Shown: positions 9,231 to 23,523, numbered from the stretch's first letter. The stretch is DNA of 43,050 bases from Methylophaga pinxianii (GCF_020447225.1 NZ_JAJAEO010000159.1:1-43050); one strand, 5' to 3'. Program-made: numbers and translations. Notes: generated by a model from the letters alone, not told the origin.

Positions 9231-10448
9231 CTATTTATAAGCCAGACCCATTGCTGCACGCACTTCACTCAATGTTTCCTGAGCCACTTCTCTTGCTGCA
9301 GCACTACCATCATCAATAATACGTCGTACATCTTCTGGATGTCGGCTGAAATCTTCCGCACGTGTGCGGATGGGTTTAAGTTCGGCAATCACCGAATCAA
9401 TAAGCGGTCCTTTACAATCCAGGCAACCGATTGCAGCTGAACGGCAACCTTCTTGAACCCATTGCTTTTGCGCTTCGTCAGAATAGACTTCATGTAATTG
9501 CCATACAGGACATTTTTCCGGCTCACCCGGATCAGTACGGCGCACCCGATTTGGATCCGTTGGCATCCGTTTAATTTTTTCGGCTACAGACTGATCCGAT
9601 TCTCTTAATGAAATCGTATTGCCATAAGACTTGGACATTTTTTGGCCATCCAATCCTGGCATTTTCGACGCTGGCGTCAGTAATGCTTTAGGTTCAGGCA
9701 GAATGACCTTTCCGCCACCTTCCAGAAAACCAAACAAGCGTTCCATATCGCCGAGCGCCAGACTTTGCTGATTTTTTAACAGTTCACGCGCAGTCTGCAA
9801 CGCTTCTGCATCACCCTGTTCCTGATAGGCTTTACGCAAATGGTTATATAATTTCGCGTTTTTCTTACCCATTTTCTTTACGGCTGCTTCGGCTTTTTCT
9901 TCAAAATCCGCTTCACGTCCATAAATATGATTAAAACGACGGGCAATCTCCCGTGTTAATTCAACATGCACGACCTGATCTTCACCAACTGGAACTTGTC
10001 CTGCCCGATAAATCAATATATCTGCACTTTGCAGCAGGGGATATCCCAAAAAACCATAAGTCGATAAATCTTTTTCTTTCAGTTTTTCCTGCTGATCTTT
10101 GTAGGTCGGCACACGTTCCAGCCAGGAAAGAGGCGTAATCATAGATAACAATAAATGCAGTTCGGCATGTTCGGGCACACGCGACTGCAGGAAGAGTGAC
10201 GCAGAGGACGGCTCAATACCTGCTGCCAACCAATCAATGACCATTTCCCAGACACTGTCTTCAATCACCCGGCTATCTTCATAATGCGTCGTCAAGGCAT
10301 GCCAGTCAGCCACGAAAAAGAAGCAATCAAATTCATGTTGTAATTTAATCCAATTTTTCAGTACGCCATGATAATGCCCCAAATGCAATTGCCCTGTAGG
10401 GCGCATGCCTGAAACAATACGTCGTGACTGATAAGCTACCGTGTCCAA
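9231..10448 (-). CDS. trpS: Tryptophan--tRNA ligase
   Basis: Class I aminoacyl-tRNA synthetase charging tRNA-Trp. The 405-residue protein has HLGH at 22-25 (the HIGH motif) in GMRPTGQLHLGHYHG, and KMSKS at 270-274. It is longer than the E. coli enzyme (334 residues) because of an extra charged segment of about 70 residues between the two motifs (about 180-250), as in the long bacterial TrpS type. The start appears to be TTG at 10448. AGGAG sits 6 bases upstream, and the conserved RRIVSGMRPTG needs residues before the first internal ATG. It lies in a rluB/trpS/protease/serS run. Confidence 0.95.
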   Translation of the reverse strand: MDTVAYQSRRIVSGMRPTGQLHLGHYHGVLKNWIKLQHEFDCFFFVADWHALTTHYEDSRVIEDSVWEMVIDWLAAGIEPSSASLFLQSRVPEHAELHLLLSMITPLSWLERVPTYKDQQEKLKEKDLSTYGFLGYPLLQSADILIYRAGQVPVGEDQVVHVELTREIARRFNHIYGREADFEEKAEAAVKKMGKKNAKLYNHLRKAYQEQGDAEALQTARELLKNQQSLALGDMERLFGFLEGGGKVILPEPKALLTPASKMPGLDGQKMSKSYGNTISLRESDQSVAEKIKRMPTDPNRVRRTDPGEPEKCPVWQLHEVYSDEAQKQWVQEGCRSAAIGCLDCKGPLIDSVIAELKPIRTRAEDFSRHPEDVRRIIDDGSAAAREVAQETLSEVRAAMGLAYK

Positions 10449-10483
10449 AATAATCTCCTGATGAGCTTGCTCAATTCAGTGTT

Positions 10484-12719
<2,236 letters not shown>

Positions 12720-12723
<4 letters not shown>

Positions 12724-13094
12724 AGTTGTCTTCCAAGACTAATACCTAACCAGGTTGCGGCCAGACATAACACAACGCTTAAGAACACATTTAATCCCGC
12801 TTTAAGAAAAGCCCCATTTTCCATCAACGTAAAGGTTTCCAAAGAAAATGTTGAAAAGGTTGTGAAAGCGCCAAGTAACCCAACCAATAAACCTGCACGC
12901 CACTCTGTTGCTATAGCCAGTTTTTCAATCAGCAGGATAAACAATACTCCAATGAGCAATGAACCAAGTACATTGACCGCTAATGTTCCATATGGGAACT
13001 CGCGACCAAATAGTTTATGGACACCGTTGGACATAACAAAACGCAATAAAGCTCCAACAGCGCCACCAATAGCGATAGCAAAAAGTTGTAACAC
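12720..13094 (-). CDS. crcB: Fluoride efflux channel CrcB/Fluc
   Basis: A 124-residue membrane protein with four hydrophobic helices. It carries the family motifs GGAVGALLRF at 10-19, N41 in LAVNVLGSLLIG, and GAFTTFSTFS at 75-84, which lines the fluoride path. Channels of this family form dual-topology dimers that export fluoride passively. The start is GTG at 13094. I looked for a fluoride riboswitch in the 140 bases upstream and saw none of its conserved elements, only a small GGG/CCC hairpin next to the start. Confidence 0.93.
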
Positions 13095-13236
13095 GGGATA
13101 AGCCCTGTGATTCGCAAGTAGGTTATTTTACCTGAATCATGACAAAGACTGGCAGCGAATGTATTAACCTCTGTCTGTTACTCATGATCAGTCGAGAAAA
13201 AGCAATGATTGATCCTAACTCCTGAGCAAATCAACA

Positions 13237-14307
13237 CTAATTTACCTGGGGTGCCAGTTCGCCACTACGATAACGTTCTACCATGTCATGTAATGAAATT
13301 GGCTTGATCTTGCTGGCATGACCCGCACTACCAAAAGCTTCATATCTGGCCTGACAAATGGATTGCATGGCTTTGGTCGCTGCTTTATAAAACTTACGCG
13401 GGTCAAATACCGCTGCATTTTTTTCATCGCTCAAAAACTGTCGGATAGCCCCGGTCGACGCCATCCGCAAATCGGTATCAATATTCACTTTGCGTACGCC
13501 ATACTTAATGCCTTCCACAATTTCTTCAACGGGCACGCCATAGGTCTGACCAATATTGCCGCCATGAGTATTGATGATTTCCAACCAGTCCTGAGGCACT
13601 GAACTGGAACCATGCATTACAAAATGCGTAGTTGGCAGACGCTGTTGTAAGGTTTTCAAATGGCTGATGGCTAATACATCCCCGGTCGGTGGCTGGGTAA
13701 ATTTATAGGCACCATGGCTGGTTCCAATCGCCACGGCTAAAGCATCAACATGGGTTTGTTTCACAAATTCAACAGCTTCATCAGGATCAGTTAACAACTG
13801 ACTATGATCCAGTTTGCCCTCGGCTCCATGACCATCTTCTTCTCCCATCATGCCGGTTTCCAGTGACCCCAGACAACCGAGCTCTCCTTCTACCGAAACC
13901 CCACAGGCATGTGCCATTTCACTGACTTTACGAGTTACTGTCACGTTATAGTCAAAATCCGAAGGCGTTTTCATATCCTCCAGCAATGAGCCATCCATCA
14001 TCACCGAGCTGAAGCCGGATTGAATGGAACGGGCACATATCGCGGGATTGGCACCATGATCCTGATGCATCACTAAAGGAATGTGAGGATAAGCTTCAAC
14101 CGCGGCGAGAATTAAATGACGAAGAAATGGCTCACCCGCATAATCACGGGCACCGGCACTGCCCTGCATAATCACGGGGCTGTCTTCGGCATCGGCAGCC
14201 TGCATAATGGCATGCACCTGTTCCATATTACTGACGTTGAATGCAGGAATAGCAAAGTGATGTTCAGCAGCATAATCCAGTAACTGTCGCATTGATACTA
14301 ATGCCAT
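13237..14307 (-). CDS. fba: Fructose-bisphosphate aldolase, class II (Calvin-cycle subtype)
   Basis: Zinc-dependent aldolase cleaving or forming fructose-1,6-bisphosphate (and possibly sedoheptulose bisphosphate). The 356-residue protein starts [20 protein letters not shown]. It has MHQDHGANP with the catalytic Asp and zinc His, [22 protein letters not shown] and VNIDTDLR, a set typical of the CbbA-like class IIA proteins. In a methylotroph it serves the ribulose monophosphate cycle and gluconeogenesis. It is last in the tkt-gap-pgk-pyk-fba array, 24 bases after pyk. Confidence 0.94.
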   Translation of the reverse strand: MALVSMRQLLDYAAEHHFAIPAFNVSNMEQVHAIMQAADAEDSPVIMQGSAGARDYAGEPFLRHLILAAVEAYPHIPLVMHQDHGANPAICARSIQSGFSSVMMDGSLLEDMKTPSDFDYNVTVTRKVSEMAHACGVSVEGELGCLGSLETGMMGEEDGHGAEGKLDHSQLLTDPDEAVEFVKQTHVDALAVAIGTSHGAYKFTQPPTGDVLAISHLKTLQQRLPTTHFVMHGSSSVPQDWLEIINTHGGNIGQTYGVPVEEIVEGIKYGVRKVNIDTDLRMASTGAIRQFLSDEKNAAVFDPRKFYKAATKAMQSICQARYEAFGSAGHASKIKPISLHDMVERYRSGELAPQVN

Positions 14308-14331
14308 TTGCTAATCTCCACACACTGATAT

Positions 14332-15798
14332 TTATTCACTAGCGTTTCCTTGAGAAGGAAGCTCAACCAGTTCACCCACCTTTACAATTTTGATTGTATT
14401 GGTGCTGCCCTGTACTTCAAGATCACCTTTGGTAATGATCACTATATCACCATCTTTCACGACGCCGCGACGCTGCAATTCTTCAATAGCTTCCTTATTG
14501 AGTGCAACGTGATCGGTATGTTCAACCACAAAGCTTACCGGGTATACCCCCCGATATAGCGTCACTTTGCGTGCTGTCGCCACATGCGGCGTTAACGCAA
14601 AAATGGGAATACCGGAACTGATACGCGACATCCACAAAGGCGATGAGCCCGATTCTGTCATGGCCGCAATTGCTTTGACATCGAGATGGTTAGCCGTATA
14701 CATGGCTGCCATAGCTATGGCTTCATCAATACGTTCAAATTTTGAATCGATGCGATGCCTGGAAACACGAATCTCCCGCTGTTGTTCAGCCTGTAAACAT
14801 ATGCGGTCCATCGCTTCAATTACCTTGACAGGATAATGGCCTACCGCCGTCTCACCTGACAACATAACGGCATCAGTGCCATCCAATACGGCATTGGCTA
14901 CGTCGAATACTTCTGCCCGGGTAGGAATCGGATTTTCAATCATGGATTCCATCATTTGGGTCGCTGTGATGGTCAGTCGGTTCATCCGCCTGGCTTTAGA
15001 TATAAGCTGCTTTTGAATGGGGGGTAACGCAGCATCGCCCATTTCTACCCCTAAGTCGCCTCGGGCGACCATAATTCCTTCGGAAGCCTCAAGAATGGCA
15101 TCAATATCGTCCAACGCTTCCGCCCGTTCAATCTTGGCAATAATACCGCCATGTCCTCCGGCATCACGTAGTAAACGACGTGCTAAATGGATATCTTCAG
15201 CGCTGCGAGGAAATGAGACAGCAAGATAATCGGCCTGCATCGCAGCGGCGGTCTTAATGTCGGCCATGTCTTTGGCAGTCAAAGCCGAAGCCGATAATCC
15301 ACCACCCTGTCGGTTTATGCCTTTATTATCGGTCAGCAACCCGCCAACGCTGACACGACAATGAATTTGTTGCCCAATGACCGTTTCAACCAACAGTACA
15401 ATCCGCCCATCATCAAGTAATAAGGTATCACCCCGCTTTACATCGTGAGGAAGGGATTTATAGTCGACACCAACCTGATGATTATCGCCTGCATCGTTCG
15501 CTAACGCGGCATCTAACACGAAATGCGCATTTTCAGTCAGTTCTACCCCACCCTGTTTAAAGCGGGAAATACGTATTTTCGGTCCTTGTAAATCAACCAA
15601 CACACCGATCTGGCGATCAAAAGCCTGAGCCCGGTTTCGAACGCGTTCCGCCATATCAATATGAGTTTGTGCTGCGCCGTGGGAAAAATTGAGCCGCACT
15701 ACATCCATACCTGCGGCTATCAACGCGTCAAGGACAATAGAGTCTTTTGTCGCAGGCCCCAAGGTAGCAACAATTTTCGTTCTTCGACGCGCTGGCAT
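14332..15798 (-). CDS. pyk: Pyruvate kinase
   Basis: Makes pyruvate and ATP from phosphoenolpyruvate and ADP. The 488-residue protein has the N-terminal RTKIVATLGPAT, the metal and substrate region IIAKIERAEAL, VARGDLGVEMG, and the ITATQMMESM signature. The C-terminal domain ends GSTNTIKIVKVGE. Full length, with no extra PEP-utiliser domain. It lies between pgk and fba with short gaps, so it is probably in one transcript with them. I cannot tell from sequence which effector controls it. Confidence 0.95.
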   Translation of the reverse strand: MPARRRTKIVATLGPATKDSIVLDALIAAGMDVVRLNFSHGAAQTHIDMAERVRNRAQAFDRQIGVLVDLQGPKIRISRFKQGGVELTENAHFVLDAALANDAGDNHQVGVDYKSLPHDVKRGDTLLLDDGRIVLLVETVIGQQIHCRVSVGGLLTDNKGINRQGGGLSASALTAKDMADIKTAAAMQADYLAVSFPRSAEDIHLARRLLRDAGGHGGIIAKIERAEALDDIDAILEASEGIMVARGDLGVEMGDAALPPIQKQLISKARRMNRLTITATQMMESMIENPIPTRAEVFDVANAVLDGTDAVMLSGETAVGHYPVKVIEAMDRICLQAEQQREIRVSRHRIDSKFERIDEAIAMAAMYTANHLDVKAIAAMTESGSSPLWMSRISSGIPIFALTPHVATARKVTLYRGVYPVSFVVEHTDHVALNKEAIEELQRRGVVKDGDIVIITKGDLEVQGSTNTIKIVKVGELVELPSQGNASE

Positions 15799-15814
15799 AT
15801 TAATAACTCATTGA

Positions 15815-16999
15815 TTACTCACGGGCTCGCTGTTCCAGGATGTCCACAGCCGGTAATTTTTTGCCTTCCAGAAATTCCAGAAAAGCACCACCACCCGTAG
15901 AGATATATGAAACATCATCACAAATTTTGTATTTTGAGACTGCTGCAAGGGTGTCACCGCCACCGGCAATTGAGAAGGCATCAGATTCTGCGATAGCCAT
16001 CGCAATCTCTTTGGTGCCTTCACTAAACTGGCTGAACTCAAAAACCCCAAGTGGTCCATTCCACACCACCGTACCAGCTTGTTTGATTATTTCAACCAGC
16101 TCAGCGGCTGATTTCGGCCCGATATCAAAAATCATGTCGTCATCCGCCACCCTATCAACCGGCTTTAATTCGGCTTCCGCATTTTCAGCAAAATATTTAC
16201 CACAGACAACATCCCGGGGGACAGGGATACTACCACCACGACTAATTGCTTCCGCTGATAGTCGTTTACAGGTATCCACTAAATCAGGCTCATATAACGA
16301 TTTACCAACATTGTAGCCAGCAGCGGCAATAAATGTATTAGCAATACCACCGCCGACAATTAACTGATCCACTTTTTTAGACAGGGTTTCCAATACCGTC
16401 AGTTTGGTGGACACCTTGGAACCACCCACGATGGCGACCATCGGTCTGGCAGGATTGTCCAATGCCTTGGATAACGCTTCTAACTCTGCCGAGAGTAAAG
16501 GACCGGCACAAGCAGTAACGGCATATTTCGCAATACCATGAGTTGACGCATGCGCGCGATGAGCCGTGCCAAAGGCATCCATCACAAATACATCACACAT
16601 TTTGGCCATTCGCTTTGCCAGCGCATCATCATTCGCTTTTTCGCCAATGTTAAACCGCACATTTTCACAAAGCACAACCTCTCCGACTTCGACTGGAATA
16701 AATTCAGGTTCAAGCCAGTTCTGTTCAAGCCGAACCGGCATTTCCAATAATGCTGAAAGATAATTGGCTACAGGCGCTAACGAGTATTTATGTTCATATT
16801 CGCCTTCCGTAGGCCTTCCCAGATGGGACATGATCATCACTTTGGCACCTTTTTCCAATGCCAGTTTAATGGTCGGTAAAGAGGCATGGATGCGAGTGCC
16901 ATCTGCTACAACGCCAGACTTGAGCGGTACGTTCAAATCCTGTCGTATTAACACCCGCTTTCCTGCCAAATCCAAATCGGCCATTTTTATTACTGACAT
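15815..16999 (-). CDS. pgk: Phosphoglycerate kinase
   Basis: Interconverts 1,3-bisphosphoglycerate and 3-phosphoglycerate with ATP. The 394-residue protein contains the signature [25 protein letters not shown], the hinge region and the nucleotide-binding GGGDTLAA and [13 protein letters not shown] near the C-terminus. Length is normal for bacteria. A strong terminator-like hairpin lies between gap and pgk, so pgk-pyk-fba may be expressed at a different level from gap. Confidence 0.97.
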   Translation of the reverse strand: MSVIKMADLDLAGKRVLIRQDLNVPLKSGVVADGTRIHASLPTIKLALEKGAKVMIMSHLGRPTEGEYEHKYSLAPVANYLSALLEMPVRLEQNWLEPEFIPVEVGEVVLCENVRFNIGEKANDDALAKRMAKMCDVFVMDAFGTAHRAHASTHGIAKYAVTACAGPLLSAELEALSKALDNPARPMVAIVGGSKVSTKLTVLETLSKKVDQLIVGGGIANTFIAAAGYNVGKSLYEPDLVDTCKRLSAEAISRGGSIPVPRDVVCGKYFAENAEAELKPVDRVADDDMIFDIGPKSAAELVEIIKQAGTVVWNGPLGVFEFSQFSEGTKEIAMAIAESDAFSIAGGGDTLAAVSKYKICDDVSYISTGGGAFLEFLEGKKLPAVDILEQRARE

Positions 17000-17060
17000 A
17001 AGGTCTTGTCCTCTCTTATAAATTTTGTGAACTAGTTCTGATTATAGCCTTCACGTTACA

Positions 17061-17090
17061 TAAAAAAAGGCTTCCTTTGCAGGAAGCCTT
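17061..17090 (-). terminator. Strong rho-independent terminator between gap and pgk
   Basis: On the minus strand AAGGCTTCC and GGAAGCCTT form a perfect 9-bp stem with a 6-base loop, followed by seven T residues. It lies between the gap stop and the pgk start. It either ends the gap transcript or attenuates reading into pgk. Confidence 0.9.
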
Positions 17091-17124
17091 GAATTAATCA
17101 ACGAATTTGATGATTAAGTCATCA

Positions 17125-18156
<1,032 letters not shown>

Positions 18157-18214
18157 TCAGAACTGAAATCTTTTAAAAACTGCAGTTATCAGACAAGGAT
18201 CTGTTTATCTTTAG

Positions 18215-18248
18215 AAAAATGACCAGTAGATTTTCATCTACTGGTCAT
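18215..18248 (-). terminator. Rho-independent terminator after tkt
   Basis: On the minus strand ATGACCAGTAGA pairs perfectly with TCTACTGGTCAT (12 bp, 6-base loop), followed by TTTT. It lies 34 bases beyond the tkt stop and clearly separates tkt from gap. Confidence 0.9.
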
Positions 18249-18281
18249 TCCCATTTAGCTCGCTAAAAACAGTTCTTTAAA

Positions 18282-20270
18282 TTACAGAACCGATTTAACC
18301 GTTTTAACTACATTTTCGACAGTAAAGCCGAAGTGTTTCATCAAAACACCACCTGGAGCAGATTCACCGAAGGTATCGATACCAACAGTGCCGCCTTCCA
18401 GACCAACATATTTACGCCAGAAGTCAGTAACACCTGCTTCAACAGAAACACGTTTTACGCCTGGTGTCAGAACGCTGTCTTTATATGCCTGATCCTGACG
18501 ATCAAAGACATTGGTAGAAGGCATAGACACAACGCGAGCGTTGATACCTTCTTCAGCGAGTGCTTCCTGAGCTTTAGCCGCCAGATCCACTTCTGAACCG
18601 GTTGCGATCAGAATAACGTCAGCCTTGCCACCTTTGGCTTCAGACAGAACATAACCACCTTTACGAATCGCTTCAAAGTCGGCTGCATCATGTTTACGGC
18701 CTGGGATGCCTTGACGGCTCAATACCAAGCTGGTCGGACCATCCATACGTTCTACGGCGAATGTCCAGGCAACAGCCACTTCAACTGAATCTGCAGGACG
18801 CCAAACATCCATATTCGGGATGTAACGCAAACCAGCAGTATTTTCGATGGGTTGGTGAGTAGGACCATCTTCACCCTGACCGATTGAGTCATGCGTCAAC
18901 ACAGCGATAGTACGTTGTTTCATCAACGCAGCCATACGCAGAGCTGATTTCGCATAGTCAGAGAACATGTGGAAAGTACCGCCAAATGGCAGCAAACCAC
19001 CATGCAACGCCATACCATTCATGATCGCGTACATACCAAACTCACGAACACCATATGAAATGTAGTTACCTGGCTCTTTACCAGAAACATGTTTGAAACT
19101 TGGGCAGCTTGTCAGGTTAGAACCAGTCAAGTCAGCAGAACCACCCAGGAATTCAGGCAGGATCGGTGCTAAAGCAGTAATTGCTTTTTGCGAAGCTTGA
19201 CGTGAAGCCAGGCTTTCCGCTTTTTCATTGGTTTCAGCGATAAATGCATCAGTTGCCTGTTTCCAGTTAGCTGGCAAGTCACCCGCCATACGACGTTTGA
19301 ATTCAGCAGCTAATTCTGGATATTCTTTTTCATAGGCTGCAAATTTTTCATTCCATGCCGCTTCTGCAGCATCGCCTTTATCTTTGGCATTCCAACCAGC
19401 ATAAACATCTTCTGGAATGACAAACGGCTCATATTCCCAACCAAGTTGTTTACGAGTCAGTGCAACTTCTTCTTCACCCAATGCAGCACCATGGCAATCA
19501 TGGCTTGAACATTTGTTTGGTGAACCGTAACCAATGATGGTTTTGCAGCAGATCAGTGATGGTTTGTCTGTGACTTTCTTCGCTTCTGCAATAGCTTTGT
19601 TGATTGCATCGGCATCGTGACCATCAACAGATTGGACGTGCCAGCCGTAAGCTTCAAAACGCTTGACGGTGTCATCGGTGTACCAGCCATCAATGTGTCC
19701 GTCGATAGAGATATTGTTGTCATCCCAGAATGCGATCAGATTGCCCAGACCCCAGGTACCGGCCAAAGCACATGCTTCATGAGAAACACCTTCCATTAAA
19801 CAGCCATCACCCATGAAAACATAGGTATGGTGATTAACGATGTCATGACCAGGTTTGTTGAACTGATGCGCCATTAACTTTTCAGCCATCGCAAAACCAA
19901 CGCCGTTGGAAATACCTTGACCTAAAGGACCCGTCGTCGTTTCTACACCCGGTGCATAACCATATTCAGGGTGACCAGCACATTGTGAGTGCAGTTGACG
20001 GAAAGTTTTGATTGAATCCATCGGCAAGTCATAACCACTCAAATGCAACAATGAGTAAATCAGCATAGAGCCGTGGCCGTTAGACAAAATGAAACGATCA
20101 CGATCAGCCCATTTCGGGTTGTTCGGGTTGTGTTTCATGTGGTCATTCCACAATACTTCAGCAATATCCGCCATACCCATTGGGGCACCTGGATGGCCGG
20201 AATTCGCTTTTTGCACTGCATCCATACTTAACGCACGGATTGCATTTGCTAAATGTCTACGTGTAGCCAT
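18282..20270 (-). CDS. tkt: Transketolase
   Basis: Thiamine-diphosphate enzyme moving two-carbon units between sugar phosphates; it belongs to the regeneration part of the ribulose monophosphate and pentose phosphate pathways. The 662-residue protein starts [29 protein letters not shown], has the thiamine motif [13 protein letters not shown], and the pyrimidine region [16 protein letters not shown]. Length and motifs are those of E. coli TktA. It follows the thioredoxin-like gene by 26 bases and ends in a strong terminator. Confidence 0.97.
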   Translation of the reverse strand: MATRRHLANAIRALSMDAVQKANSGHPGAPMGMADIAEVLWNDHMKHNPNNPKWADRDRFILSNGHGSMLIYSLLHLSGYDLPMDSIKTFRQLHSQCAGHPEYGYAPGVETTTGPLGQGISNGVGFAMAEKLMAHQFNKPGHDIVNHHTYVFMGDGCLMEGVSHEACALAGTWGLGNLIAFWDDNNISIDGHIDGWYTDDTVKRFEAYGWHVQSVDGHDADAINKAIAEAKKVTDKPSLICCKTIIGYGSPNKCSSHDCHGAALGEEEVALTRKQLGWEYEPFVIPEDVYAGWNAKDKGDAAEAAWNEKFAAYEKEYPELAAEFKRRMAGDLPANWKQATDAFIAETNEKAESLASRQASQKAITALAPILPEFLGGSADLTGSNLTSCPSFKHVSGKEPGNYISYGVREFGMYAIMNGMALHGGLLPFGGTFHMFSDYAKSALRMAALMKQRTIAVLTHDSIGQGEDGPTHQPIENTAGLRYIPNMDVWRPADSVEVAVAWTFAVERMDGPTSLVLSRQGIPGRKHDAADFEAIRKGGYVLSEAKGGKADVILIATGSEVDLAAKAQEALAEEGINARVVSMPSTNVFDRQDQAYKDSVLTPGVKRVSVEAGVTDFWRKYVGLEGGTVGIDTFGESAPGGVLMKHFGFTVENVVKTVKSVL

Positions 20271-20296
20271 TATCTACGTTCTCCTATTAAAAAAAA

Positions 20297-20854
20297 TTAA
20301 GCTGCTCGCCATTTAATGGAACAGCCCATACTGGGTATCTGTTGTTCTGGACCGTGACCCGTTTCAGCAACTTGTTTCATCGCTTCAAATAAATCACGGC
20401 GTACGTCCGCTGGAGCGGCTTCTTTACGGCTGGCATCAAGGCGGCCACGATACTGCAAGGTCAGATCTTTGTTATAGCCAAAAAAATCCGGGGTGCATAC
20501 CGCGCCATAAGCTTGCGCAACCTCTTGGCTTTCGTCATACAGATATGGAAAAGAAAACCCGTTTTGTTCGGCAACCGTTTTCATGTTTTCGAAAGAGTCT
20601 TCAGGATAATCAGCGACATCATTGGCAGAAATTGCCACAGAATTGATGCCCAGCTGTTTGAGTTCATTAGTATCACGGACTAGTCTATCCAACACAGCTT
20701 TAACATAAGGACAGTGATTACAAATAAACATAACCAAAAGGCCTTTTTCGCCACGACAGTCATTTAAAGTCCAAATCTTGCCATCCGTTCCCGGCAATGA
20801 AAAGTCGATGGCTGGCTTGCCAAATTCACATATTGGTGTTTCTGTACTAACCAT
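20297..20854 (-). CDS. Thioredoxin-like redox protein (AhpC/TSA-Redoxin type)
   Basis: A 185-residue soluble thioredoxin-fold protein with a CNHCPY motif; C45 and C48 form the CxxC. The region GLLVMFICNHCPY, the later AISANDVADYPEDS and the cis-Pro segment AVCTPDFF fit the AhpC/TSA-related 'thioredoxin family protein' widespread in bacteria. No signal peptide is seen, so it should be cytoplasmic. It lies 26 bases before tkt in the same direction and may be co-transcribed. Its role is unknown; disulfide reduction or peroxide handling are possible. Confidence 0.82.
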   Translation of the reverse strand: MVSTETPICEFGKPAIDFSLPGTDGKIWTLNDCRGEKGLLVMFICNHCPYVKAVLDRLVRDTNELKQLGINSVAISANDVADYPEDSFENMKTVAEQNGFSFPYLYDESQEVAQAYGAVCTPDFFGYNKDLTLQYRGRLDASRKEAAPADVRRDLFEAMKQVAETGHGPEQQIPSMGCSIKWRAA

Positions 20855-21186
20855 AGGCTTCCGTTAGATTTTTAAGATTTTCGGCGCATATCAAACCGAA
20901 AATGACCGTTATGGAAATAAATTGCGACTCGGGATCGTACCAGAAAAAATTTAACAACGCTAAATTAGGAATTTCAGCAGAAACCACAACTTAGTAGCAG
21001 ATGGCGACATTGTCGAATCAGTTTACAATATGTTATCTGCAAAGTTTGTCCTGAGACTATGCCGGCACTGGAAGAAAATTAGAAGGACAAGAAGACATTA
21101 ACGTAAAACCTGATGAAACTACCTTAATATTTTGCTGACATATGCAGTCCGCCCTTTATATCAATTTAATACTTTAAGATCCCATT
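20855..21186 (+). other. Intergenic region between the thioredoxin-like gene and mrcB
   Basis: This 332-base stretch has no convincing ORF. On the minus strand an ATTTTCGG/CCGAAAAT hairpin (20877-20903, 11-base loop) sits in the leader of the thioredoxin-like gene. An extended -10-like TGGTACGAT (20934-20942) lies a little upstream of it. On the plus side TTTAAT at 21165-21170 is a possible -10 for mrcB, but without a good -35. All of these are weak. Confidence 0.4.
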
Positions 21187-23523
21187 GTGACCAAACATAA
21201 ATCATTCAAAACTAAAAAATCAAAATCAGTCTTTCGCCGCGTAATGAGCGCAAGAGTCATTCTGTTTTTGTTGTTGCTTGTTACTGTCAGCGGAGCGGTC
21301 GGCATTGCCATTCTGGATTTCCGAGTTCGTAGTGAGTTTGAAGGTAAACGCTGGGCCTTGCCAGCTAAAGTGTATGCCAGACCACTTGAACTCTACAGTG
21401 GCGCGCAACTCTCAATCGATGATCTGAAAATTGAGTTAAAGGCATTGGGGTATCACTTTGTAGAACAAGTTGATGCAACTGGTGAAGTCGCTTTCTCTCG
21501 TTCCAGTGCAACACTTTCCACTCGTGGCTTTCAGTTTCCAGAGGAGTATGAACCTGCCAGACAACTCATCTTGGAGTTCAATGGTGACAGCTTGAATCAG
21601 ATGCGTTCAGCAGATCAGCAACCACTGACCTTAATTCGTCTGGAACCGGCTCTGATTGGCGGTATTTACCCTCTGAATAACGAAGATCGCGATTTAATTC
21701 AGCTTGAAGAGGCGCCTCAGGCTTTTATTGATGCTCTGATCGCCATTGAAGATCGCGACTTTTACGATCACTTTGGGATTTCTCCAAAAGGTATTGCCCG
21801 CGCGATGTGGGCTAATCTTCGGGCAGGGGCATTTGTACAGGGTGGCAGTACGTTAACCCAACAATTAATCAAGAACTTTTATCTGACCGCCGATCGCACG
21901 CTGCTTCGTAAAATGCTGGAAATACCCATGGCGATGATCCTCGAATGGCATTACAGCAAAGAAGAAATTCTTGAAGCTTATTTAAACGAAGTTTATCTGG
22001 GACAATCTGGAAATCGTGCGATTCATGGTTTTGGTCTCGGCGCGGCCCACTATTTTGCTCAACCCATACAGGAGCTCGAACTACATCAATTGGCATTACT
22101 GGCTGGACTGGTGAAAGGTCCGTCATATTACGATCCGCGCCGTAACCCTGAGCGTGCCAAAGCACGGCGGAACCTGGTACTTAGCGTTTTGCATCAGCAA
22201 GGTTCGATCAATGATGAAGAATATATGTTGGCCTCAACGGCAGAGCTGGATGTCGTGCCAGCAGGTAGTTCCATGAAAGAAGCTTATCCGGCCTACATTG
22301 ACCTAGTCAAAAGACAGTTACGCCGCGAGTATAAAGACGAAGATCTTGGCTCAGAAGGCCTGCAGATTTTTACCAGTCTCGATCCGATTAGTCAGCATAA
22401 AGCAGAAACGTCTCTGGTTAGCACAATTGATGAGTTGACTCGCTCTTATGGTGAAAGCATGACTAAACTGCAGGGCAGTATGGTCGTTACCGATCCCCAG
22501 ACGGGTGAGGTATTGGCATTGATTGGCGACAAAAACACTCGTTATCAGGGGTTTAACCGCGCTTTGGATGCCAGTCGCCCGATAGGTTCACTGGTCAAGC
22601 CAGCTGTTTATCTTACGGCATTAGAGCAGGGCTACACCTTAATAAGTGAGCTGGATGATTCACCTTTTAGCCTCACTTTGCCCAACCAGCAAAGCTGGAC
22701 TCCCAAAAACTACGATGGACAAACTCATGGTTTGGTTCCACTGCATGCTGCGTTGACACATTCTTATAATCTCTCGACTGCACAACTGGGAATGGAGCTG
22801 GGTGTAGAGAAAGTGATCGACACCTTGAAACGTCTTGGTGTTGATCGGCCTATGGATGCTTATCCGTCATTGTTATTAGGTGCGCAAAGTTTATCAACGC
22901 TGGAAGTGGCAGCAATGTACCAGACAATTGCTGCTGGAGGATTTCAAATTCCCCCTCGCACGATTCGAACGGTGACAGATAGTGCTGGTGAGCCATTATC
23001 GAGTTATCCATTCCAATTGCAACAGAGCATTGACGAAAAGCCTATGTTTTTGCTGCAGTACAATTTGCAACAGGTCACCCGTAGTGGAACAGCACGGAGC
23101 ATTTATCAACAGTTGCCAATTAATATCAATAGCGCAGGGAAAACAGGAACATCGGATCAACAACGCGACAGCTGGTTCGCGGGATTTACCGGAAATCGAC
23201 TGGCCGTCGTCTGGCTAGGACTGGATGATAACAGTCCAATGCCGATTACCGGCTCAACTGGTGCTCTTCGAGCCTGGACCAGATTTATTGCACAGGAACC
23301 ATTACAGTCATTTGAACCCGCCATGCCTGAAGGGATTGAAATGTTATGGGTTGATCCGTTAAGTGGAAAACTTGCCGACGGTTTGTGCGAGAATGCACTA
23401 CAAATTCCGTTTATTGCAGGTACCCAACCGACTGAGACCGCAGCCTGTGCCCTGCCAGAAGAAACATTTATTGAAAACCCCATCAAACGGTCTATTGATT
23501 GGGTCAAAGATATCTTCAGATAG
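21187..23523 (+). CDS. mrcB: Penicillin-binding protein 1B (bifunctional class A PBP)
   Basis: Inner-membrane enzyme that polymerises and crosslinks peptidoglycan. The 778-residue protein has a cytoplasmic basic N-terminus, one membrane segment (about 22-44), a UB2H-like region (about 60-155), then the glycosyltransferase domain with EDRDFYDHFG (E188 catalytic) and QGGSTLTQQ. The transpeptidase domain has SLVK at 468-471, SYN and KTGTS. The start is GTG at 21187. The UB2H region is where lipoprotein activators bind in E. coli PBP1b, and the next gene encodes a TPR lipoprotein. Confidence 0.94.
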   Translation: MTKHKSFKTKKSKSVFRRVMSARVILFLLLLVTVSGAVGIAILDFRVRSEFEGKRWALPAKVYARPLELYSGAQLSIDDLKIELKALGYHFVEQVDATGEVAFSRSSATLSTRGFQFPEEYEPARQLILEFNGDSLNQMRSADQQPLTLIRLEPALIGGIYPLNNEDRDLIQLEEAPQAFIDALIAIEDRDFYDHFGISPKGIARAMWANLRAGAFVQGGSTLTQQLIKNFYLTADRTLLRKMLEIPMAMILEWHYSKEEILEAYLNEVYLGQSGNRAIHGFGLGAAHYFAQPIQELELHQLALLAGLVKGPSYYDPRRNPERAKARRNLVLSVLHQQGSINDEEYMLASTAELDVVPAGSSMKEAYPAYIDLVKRQLRREYKDEDLGSEGLQIFTSLDPISQHKAETSLVSTIDELTRSYGESMTKLQGSMVVTDPQTGEVLALIGDKNTRYQGFNRALDASRPIGSLVKPAVYLTALEQGYTLISELDDSPFSLTLPNQQSWTPKNYDGQTHGLVPLHAALTHSYNLSTAQLGMELGVEKVIDTLKRLGVDRPMDAYPSLLLGAQSLSTLEVAAMYQTIAAGGFQIPPRTIRTVTDSAGEPLSSYPFQLQQSIDEKPMFLLQYNLQQVTRSGTARSIYQQLPININSAGKTGTSDQQRDSWFAGFTGNRLAVVWLGLDDNSPMPITGSTGALRAWTRFIAQEPLQSFEPAMPEGIEMLWVDPLSGKLADGLCENALQIPFIAGTQPTETAACALPEETFIENPIKRSIDWVKDIFR

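Noticed and set aside
13095-13236. Possible fluoride riboswitch before crcB
   Set aside because: None of the conserved elements of the crcB RNA motif could be found; only a small hairpin with a bulge is present.
15840-16316. 158-codon open frame antisense to pgk
   Set aside because: Shadow frame of a conserved enzyme with Ser/Thr/Pro-rich translation and no start signals.
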